Below, one piece after another: positions 1 to 4,539 of a stretch of DNA of 5,491 bases (positions are counted from its first letter, which is position 1; the number at the start of each line of letters is the position of its first letter). Below the pieces are notes generated by a model. The model was not told the origin of the DNA. It did no database searches and worked only from the letters and a program-made list of their open reading frames with translations. A program made the translations under genes and the position numbers. The stretch lies in contig CAMOXW010000001.1 of the NCBI GenBank assembly GCA_946629405.1, forward strand, positions 1 to 5,491, written 5' to 3'. This DNA is from an uncultured Ruminococcus sp. GTDB lineage: Bacteria; Bacillota_A; Clostridia; Oscillospirales; Ruminococcaceae.

Positions 1-51
1 GATCTTACAGAGATACTTACGGTATCAGATAATCATTTTTATCCAGAATAA
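1..51 (+). CDS. possible 3' end of a convergent gene (partial, 16 codons)
   Basis: Frame 1 is open from the left edge to a TAA at 49-51 and reads DLTEILTVSDNHFYPE, a plausible hydrophilic protein tail. The stop sits exactly at the left foot of the 50-84 hairpin, just as the transporter stop on the other strand sits 4 bases beyond its right foot. That is the arrangement expected for two convergent genes sharing a bidirectional terminator. Sixteen codons are too few to identify a family, and a second + frame is also open here, so this is a suggestion from geometry only. Confidence 0.3.
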   Translation, partial: DLTEILTVSDNHFYPE

Positions 52-84
52 AAAAACCGGAAGGCAGTTCCTTCCGGTTTTTTT
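50..84 (-). terminator. bidirectional intrinsic terminator
   Basis: A perfect inverted repeat pairs 50-64 with 70-84 around a 5-base loop (65-69). The GC-rich core is CCGGAAGG/CCTTCCGG, flanked by a run of A on one side and T on the other. Read on the minus strand it gives a stem followed by a U-tract, starting 4 bases after the transporter stop codon (89-91), so it ends the five-gene block. Because the A and T flanks are symmetrical, it should also stop transcription arriving from the left on the + strand. Confidence 0.93.
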
Positions 85-88
85 GATG

Positions 89-1324
89 TTACATCAGCAT
101 TATTATAAACTGTTCAGTAAGCACAACGGATATGAGTGCTACAGGGTAAGTTGCTGCGTATGCGGAAGCAACATCCTCTGTGCCGGCTGTCGAGATAAGT
201 GTGCCGAGCGCCGGAGTCGAGGTCATTCCGCCAGTGATAGAGCCGAGGTTGTTCAGCAGGTTTAGCTTTAAAACGTACTTCGCAAATACAAAGCCAAGTA
301 TCATTGGTACAAGTGTCATAATGATACCATAGAGGAAGTATACCCACTCGAAATATTCAGCAAATTTCGCACCGCCGGATACTCCCGCTCCTATGAGGAA
401 AAGCATGAGCCCAAGCTCACGGAAAACTTTCAGAGTACCGTCCTTAGGCATTATGTTTATCTTGCCGATCCGTCCGAAATGTCCGAAGATCAGGGAGATC
501 AGCAGACATCCGCCGGTTGTGGAAAGGGAGAAGTTTTTGAACTTGAATGATCCGATGAAGATTCCGATAACTGCTGCAAGTGCAAATGGCATTATGCCGA
601 AATCGTCCATTTCTATCAGCTTTTCCTGCGAAGTCTTCTTGCTGTCCTTCTTCTTTTCAACGTTCAGGAGCTTCCTCTCCTGAGCCATATCTGCGCCAAG
701 AATTTTCGGGATGACCTGCACGAAAAGAACTACTCCGAGTACGCCGAAGATATAGGCAATTCCGTAGCCGACTGAGACCGCTCCATGATAATCAGCGGCA
801 GCATCCTTTGCGGCCGAAAAGCCGGGGGTGCTCGTCAGCGCACCTGAGAGTATTCCGGACATGAGCGCTGTGAATTCTTCGCTTTCAAGGTCCGTGAACT
901 GACGTCCGACAGCTATACAGCCTGCACAGGCAAGTCCTCCGCTTGCAATTATTATGATCGCAAGCACAACATAGGATTTGAAGTTCTTCTTGAAATTGCC
1001 GAAGAAATTAGGTCCCGCGATAAAACCAACAGCCGTTACAAACAGGATAAGTCCGATGCTATCAACTATTTTCAGAGCTGAATCAACAAACGAGACATTT
1101 GCAGAGACCTCCCCTGCTTTGTATGTGGTCACAAGCTGTTCAGTGAGCTCACTGTGGTATATACAGCCAAAAATCAGCGCTACAAGGAACACTCCCGCTG
1201 TGCCGAGGGATATGCCCTTTATCTTTATCCTTCCAAGTATATAGCCAATTGCTGCGATCCCGAGGACCGAAAACATCAGAAACGTTACCCCTTTGACTGA
1301 AAGGATGCCATTGAATAATTCCAT
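89..1324 (-). CDS. AspT/YidE-family (AAE) transporter, probable C4-dicarboxylate or amino-acid exporter/exchanger
   Basis: This is a 411-residue, very hydrophobic inner-membrane protein. Two homologous halves are visible. SLGTAG..LVALIFG (39-53) matches SLSTTG..LISLIFG (266-280), GLILF..AVGFIAG (91-104) matches GLMLF..GAGVSGG (305-318), and the signature GALTSTPGFSAA (161-172) matches GGMTSTPALGTL (365-376). The paired TSTP segments are typical of the aspartate:alanine exchanger family (AspT, YidE, YbjL, SucE1). Known members are usually about 540-560 residues with two RCK (TrkA-C) domains in the central loop. Here that loop is only about 35 charged, Lys-rich residues (roughly 208-243), so the cytosolic regulatory domains are absent. 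The gene is last in the block, 66 bases after the flavoprotein. The start at 1324 leaves a short amphipathic lead before the first membrane helix (about 13-31); its ribosome binding site is weak (AAGAAAG, about 14 bases upstream), so the Met at residue 17 is an alternative. Substrate is inferred from context: succinate, fumarate or aspartate. Confidence 0.88.
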   Translation of the reverse strand: MELFNGILSVKGVTFLMFSVLGIAAIGYILGRIKIKGISLGTAGVFLVALIFGCIYHSELTEQLVTTYKAGEVSANVSFVDSALKIVDSIGLILFVTAVGFIAGPNFFGNFKKNFKSYVVLAIIIIASGGLACAGCIAVGRQFTDLESEEFTALMSGILSGALTSTPGFSAAKDAAADYHGAVSVGYGIAYIFGVLGVVLFVQVIPKILGADMAQERKLLNVEKKKDSKKTSQEKLIEMDDFGIMPFALAAVIGIFIGSFKFKNFSLSTTGGCLLISLIFGHFGRIGKINIMPKDGTLKVFRELGLMLFLIGAGVSGGAKFAEYFEWVYFLYGIIMTLVPMILGFVFAKYVLKLNLLNNLGSITGGMTSTPALGTLISTAGTEDVASAYAATYPVALISVVLTEQFIIMLM

Positions 1325-1360
1325 ATTATCACTTTATCTTTCTTGTTTTTCACACAACAT

Positions 1361-1381
1361 CGGGACGCAAAATGCGTCCCG
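1361..1381 (-). other. intergenic hairpin between flavoprotein and transporter genes
   Basis: A perfect 9-bp inverted repeat (CGGGACGCA at 1361-1369, TGCGTCCCG at 1373-1381) closes a 3-base loop. On the minus-strand transcript it starts 9 bases after the flavoprotein stop codon and ends 36 bases before the transporter start. No U-run follows directly; the next bases are ATGTTGTGTG and then A-rich sequence. It is therefore a poor intrinsic terminator. It may act as a 3' stabiliser or processing point that sets a lower transporter level, or as partial attenuation. Function is inferred; the structure is seen. Confidence 0.6.
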
Positions 1382-1390
1382 TGATGTCTT

Positions 1391-2995
1391 TTACTTGTTT
1401 TTTCTTGCGTAATGAGGCAGAAGCATAGGTGAAGGTGTCTCCCCTGCTGCTCCGGCAGCCTCAAGCTCCTTGCGGAAGCTCTCAATGTGATCGAGGTTAA
1501 GTCCAGAGGGCTCGGAGGTCTCCTTAGCCTTTGCAGCTGCATAGATACCGGCATTTCTGCCGAATACTATAACGTCGAGCAGAGAATTGCCCATAAGACG
1601 GTTCCTTCCGTGGATTCCGCCTGCTACCTCACCGGCTGCATAGAGGTTCTCAACGCCCGTTGAGCAGTCGTCAGAAATGTCAAGGCCGCCGTTCTGGTAG
1701 TGGAGCGTTGGGTAAACGAGGATAGGCTCCTTGCGGATATCTATGCCGTACTTGCCGAACATTCTCATCATTGCAGGGATACGCTTTTCGATAGTTCCAT
1801 CTCCGTGGATAAGCTCGATCATAGGTGTGTCGAGCCAGATAGCCTTGCCGAGAGGTGTCACGATGCCTTTGTCGCGTGCTGTACACTCGCGGATTATGGA
1901 AGCCGCTGTAACGTCACGGGTCTCAAGAGGATGCATGAATACATCGCCGTCGATATTGACAAGCTTTGCACCGAGTGAACGTACCTTCTCGGTAACAAGT
2001 GCGCCGAAGATCTGCTCCGGATAGCCTGTACCGGTCGGATGATACTGGAGAGTATCTGCGTAGAGAAGCTTTGCGCCGACTCTGTAGCCGAGGATAAGTC
2101 CGTCCGCAGTCGCACCGTAGTGATTCGAGGTCGGGAAGCCCTGATAGTGAAGACGTCCCGCACCGCCTGTTGCGATAATGACTGTCTTTGCCTTTGCAAC
2201 AAGAAGCTCCTTAGTCTCCATATTCATAAGAACTGCGCCGGCAGCCTTTCCGCTTCCGTCAAGAATAAGCTCGACCGCTGCGGTGAAGTCGATAACCGGT
2301 ATGCCCCTGTTCAGAACCTCGTCACGGAGGGTTCTCATTATCTCAGCGCCGGAATAGTCCTTCGCAGCGTGCATACGCTTGCGCGAGGTACCGCCGCCGT
2401 GGGTGGTCACCATTGTGCCGTCAGCTTCCTTGTCGAACTCAACTCCAAGCTTGTTGAGCCACTGGATAGCCTCGGGAGCCTTTGTAACGAGCTTCTTTAC
2501 AAGCTCAGGCTTGGCAGCAAAGTGTCCGCCGCCGAAAGCGTCTATGAAGTGGATGGCGGGAGAGTCGTTGGGCTTGTCGGCAGCCTGTATACCGCCCTCT
2601 GCCATCATTGTGTTTGCATCGCCGATACGGAGCTTTGTGACGATCATAGCCTTTACTCCAGCCTCGTCAGCCTCGATAGCTGCGGAAGCACCTGCACCGC
2701 CGCCGCCTATTATAAGTACATCCGTCTCATAGTCAGGCTTGCTGAGGTCAACATCAGATGCACTGATACGGCTCCTTCCCTGGAGAAGGGCTGCAAGCTG
2801 TGTAGGCACCTTGTCGCCCTTGTTCACGCCGGCTGAGAGGACTGTGAACTCGTCTTGCTTGTAGTCCGGGTGGAAGGATGCAAGGAGTTCATCCTTTTCC
2901 TCGGCAGTCATTCTTCTGGGTTCAAGAGCAGCGTTTGTCTCTCTCTTTTCAGCAACTACCTTTGCAAGCTCGTTGAGCTTTTCGATCTTATACAT
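1391..2995 (-). CDS. FrdA-like fumarate reductase flavoprotein subunit (soluble, atypical)
   Basis: A 534-residue FAD-binding protein of the succinate dehydrogenase/fumarate reductase flavoprotein family. The Rossmann motif is DVLIIGGGGAGASAA (92-106), followed by the flavin loop NTMMAEGGIQAA (128-139). Compared from memory with E. coli FrdA, the catalytic residues are all recognisable: His319 (QYHPTG), Glu336 (LVTEK), Arg360 (ETRDV, the proton-shuttle Arg), His432 (LHYQNGG) and Arg466 (HGRNRLMGNSL). The expected activity is fumarate to succinate. Three features are unusual. Asn129 stands where FrdA has the His that binds FAD covalently. About 90 residues precede the flavin domain. After the Rossmann return (FGRNAG, 478-483) only about 50 residues remain, so the usual helical C-terminal domain is largely missing. 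The start at 2995 is supported by GGGGGAG five bases upstream. The gene lies 12 bases after the FrdB-like gene. L-aspartate oxidase (NadB) is the main alternative because it shares these active-site residues, but the iron-sulfur and diaphorase partners argue against it. Confidence 0.9.
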   Translation of the reverse strand: MYKIEKLNELAKVVAEKRETNAALEPRRMTAEEKDELLASFHPDYKQDEFTVLSAGVNKGDKVPTQLAALLQGRSRISASDVDLSKPDYETDVLIIGGGGAGASAAIEADEAGVKAMIVTKLRIGDANTMMAEGGIQAADKPNDSPAIHFIDAFGGGHFAAKPELVKKLVTKAPEAIQWLNKLGVEFDKEADGTMVTTHGGGTSRKRMHAAKDYSGAEIMRTLRDEVLNRGIPVIDFTAAVELILDGSGKAAGAVLMNMETKELLVAKAKTVIIATGGAGRLHYQGFPTSNHYGATADGLILGYRVGAKLLYADTLQYHPTGTGYPEQIFGALVTEKVRSLGAKLVNIDGDVFMHPLETRDVTAASIIRECTARDKGIVTPLGKAIWLDTPMIELIHGDGTIEKRIPAMMRMFGKYGIDIRKEPILVYPTLHYQNGGLDISDDCSTGVENLYAAGEVAGGIHGRNRLMGNSLLDVIVFGRNAGIYAAAKAKETSEPSGLNLDHIESFRKELEAAGAAGETPSPMLLPHYARKNK

Positions 2996-3000
2996 ACTCT

Positions 3001-3007
3001 CTCCCCC
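3001..3007 (-). promoter_or_regulatory. ribosome binding site of the flavoprotein gene
   Basis: GGGGGAG on the minus strand lies five bases before the ATG at 2995 and directly follows the TAA (3008-3010) of the preceding gene. This fixes the flavoprotein start and suggests translational coupling. Confidence 0.75.
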
Positions 3008-3691
3008 TTACTTCTCTATCTCACGGTTATTGTACATATCCTTGATCTCGTCAATACTGTCAACAGCCTTGACCATGAGCTCCTCGATCTTTTCATCGAA
3101 GATACCCTCGTTGATCTCATTCACACGGTCGTTGAGGTGACCGCACTCAGGAGCGATGTACTTGCCGTTGAGACGTCTTGCAAGCATTGCCACCTGCGGG
3201 TGTGATATACCTGCCGGACAGCGTGATGAACATACACCGCACATTACGCAGTCAAAGCTCTCCTCGGCACACTTGTCATACTCGCCTCTCTGAGCATATG
3301 CGATGTACTGCATGACATTGAGCTCCTGAGTACAAGCCTTTGTACAGGCATTGCAGCCGATACAGGCGTAAATTTCAGGATAAAGCTGCATCATTACCTG
3401 CTGATCGGGGCGTATCTCCTCGATATTGTAGGTCCTTTTCTCAAGCGGGAAGAACGGCAGAGTTGCAACGTACATATTTTCCTGCACCTCTGTCTGACAG
3501 GCAAGACAGCCATGAAGCTGAGACTCGCCCTTTATCCTGTATATGGTCGCACAGGCTCCGCAGAAGCCATTGCGGCAGCCGCAGCCCCTTACCAGCTCAT
3601 AGCCTGCATATTCCATTGCAGTCATTATAGTAAGTCCTGCCGGCACCTGATACTTCTTGCCGAACAGATACACATTCAACATATTATCCAT
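3008..3691 (-). CDS. FrdB-like iron-sulfur subunit with [2Fe-2S] and two [4Fe-4S] motifs
   Basis: A 227-residue electron-transfer protein expected to link the NAD(P)H module to the flavoprotein. Residues 1-95 resemble the ferredoxin-like N-terminal domain of SdhB/FrdB, with Cys39-x4-Cys44-x2-Cys47 and Cys62 or Cys65 as the fourth [2Fe-2S] ligand; Cys37 is an extra nearby cysteine. The second half carries two complete C-x2-C-x2-C-x3-C motifs, at Cys110/113/116/120 and Cys148/151/154/158, the last followed by Pro. Classical FrdB has one [4Fe-4S] and one [3Fe-4S]; here both sites have four ligands, more like HdrC/GlpC-type proteins. No CCG domain is present, unlike TfrB. Residues 182-227 form an acidic, probably helical tail. 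The start at 3691 (MDNMLNVYLF) is chosen over an upstream in-frame Met at 3715, because AGGAGGT lies nine bases before 3691 and the upstream Met would overlap the previous gene. It follows that gene by 20 bases. Confidence 0.9.
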   Translation of the reverse strand: MDNMLNVYLFGKKYQVPAGLTIMTAMEYAGYELVRGCGCRNGFCGACATIYRIKGESQLHGCLACQTEVQENMYVATLPFFPLEKRTYNIEEIRPDQQVMMQLYPEIYACIGCNACTKACTQELNVMQYIAYAQRGEYDKCAEESFDCVMCGVCSSRCPAGISHPQVAMLARRLNGKYIAPECGHLNDRVNEINEGIFDEKIEELMVKAVDSIDEIKDMYNNREIEK

Positions 3692-3700
3692 TATAGTAGT

Positions 3701-3707
3701 ACCTCCT
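3701..3707 (-). promoter_or_regulatory. ribosome binding site of the FrdB-like gene
   Basis: A full AGGAGGT on the minus strand, nine bases before the ATG at 3691. It decides this start over the upstream in-frame ATG at 3715. Confidence 0.85.
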
Positions 3708-3711
3708 GAAA

Positions 3712-4539
3712 TCAATACTCGTCAGGCAGCTCATCGAGCTGATCGAAGCGAAATACGGGACCGTCCTTGCAGACGTACTTATTGCCGATATTGCAGCGTC
3801 CGCACTTGCCTACGCCGCACTTCATACGCAGCTCCATTGTTGTATAGACCTGAGTTTCCGTGAAGCCCAGCTCTTTAAGTCCGGCAAGGGTGAACTTTAT
3901 CATGATCGGAGGTCCGCAGACAAGTACCGTCTTGCTTGTGGAGGGGCTGAGTTCCTTGACATAATTCGGAACGAAGCCAACATGACCGTCCCAGCCCTCC
4001 TGCGCGTTATCTATGGTAAGATCGACCTCGATGCCCTTATCGTTCATCCACTCGTCAAGTATCTCCTGATAGTCAACAAGATCGTCCTTTGAGCGTGAGC
4101 CGTAAATAATCTGGATATCACCGTAGTTCTCACGCTTGTCACGGACGTAATTGATAACGGAGCGGAGCGGTGCAAGACCGATACCGCCGGCAATAAAGAG
4201 CAGATCCTTACCCTTCAGCTCAGTTTCGACCGGGAAGGCATTGCCGTAGGGTCCTCTTATCGTTATCATCTGTCCGACCTCCATAGCGTGGAGCCACTCG
4301 GTAAGACAGCCGCACTTCTTGATGCTGAATTCCATGAAATCCTTGTTCGTGGGTGATGAGGTAATTGAGAACATCGCCTCGCCAACACCGGGAATGGAAA
4401 GCATCGCGCACTGTCCGGGCATATGCTCGAACACCTTTCCGCCCTCAGGAGCTTCAACTCTGAACGTCTTTACATCGGGGGTATCAATGCGAATATCTGT
4501 TACGACGCCGATGTATGGTATCAATGTATCGTTATTCAT
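3712..4539 (-). CDS. FAD/NAD(P)-binding electron-transfer subunit (hydrogenase gamma / AsrB type)
   Basis: A 275-residue protein of the ferredoxin-NADP reductase superfamily, closest by motif to the gamma subunit of cytoplasmic NAD(P)-linked hydrogenases (HydG), anaerobic sulfite reductase AsrB and PyrK. The N-terminal beta-barrel (about 8-103) has the flavin loop MFSITSSP (56-63) and GPYGNAFP (96-103). The nucleotide-binding fold begins with AGGIGLAPLRS (117-127) and includes CGPPIM (208-213). The C-terminal [2Fe-2S] site is Cys241-x4-Cys246-x2-Cys249-x7-Cys257, followed by DGPVF. The expected role is to take hydride from NADH or NADPH via FAD and pass single electrons on; which nucleotide is used cannot be read with confidence. 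Tandem ATGs at 4542 and 4539 overlap the stop of the upstream gene (ATGATG). GGAGGA lies 3 and 6 bases before them respectively, favouring 4539, with 4542 possible. The tight overlap implies coupled, near-equimolar translation with the AsrA-like subunit. Confidence 0.92.
   Translation of the reverse strand: MNNDTLIPYIGVVTDIRIDTPDVKTFRVEAPEGGKVFEHMPGQCAMLSIPGVGEAMFSITSSPTNKDFMEFSIKKCGCLTEWLHAMEVGQMITIRGPYGNAFPVETELKGKDLLFIAGGIGLAPLRSVINYVRDKRENYGDIQIIYGSRSKDDLVDYQEILDEWMNDKGIEVDLTIDNAQEGWDGHVGFVPNYVKELSPSTSKTVLVCGPPIMIKFTLAGLKELGFTETQVYTTMELRMKCGVGKCGRCNIGNKYVCKDGPVFRFDQLDELPDEY

Noticed and set aside
1333..1360. Tiny frame MLCEKQER between the intergenic hairpin and the transporter, as a leader peptide
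   Set aside because: Eight codons with no ribosome binding site, starting at the foot of a stable stem, and no regulatory codon run. Chance is the better explanation.
1325..1360. Internal promoter for the transporter (TTGTGT ... GATAAT)
   Set aside because: The spacing is about 21 bases and the would-be -10 element abuts the start codon, leaving no room for a transcript start or ribosome binding site.
2039..2836. A 265-codon open frame on the + strand opposite the flavoprotein gene
   Set aside because: It is exactly antisense to a well-conserved flavoprotein with intact motifs, its translation is rich in Cys, Leu and Ser with no recognisable domain, and it has no convincing ribosome binding site. 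It is a shadow of codon bias.
1391..2995. L-aspartate oxidase (NadB) as the identity of the flavoprotein
   Set aside because: Active-site residues are shared, but there is no nadA/nadC neighbour; the gene is coupled to three electron-transfer subunits, and NadB does not need an iron-sulfur wire. Kept only as a minor alternative.
3008..3691. Thiol:fumarate reductase (TfrAB) or HdrABC-type heterodisulfide chemistry
   Set aside because: The FrdB-like subunit has no CCG cysteine-rich domain, and no HdrA- or HdrB-like gene is present; the electron-input partner is an NAD(P)H-type flavoprotein instead.
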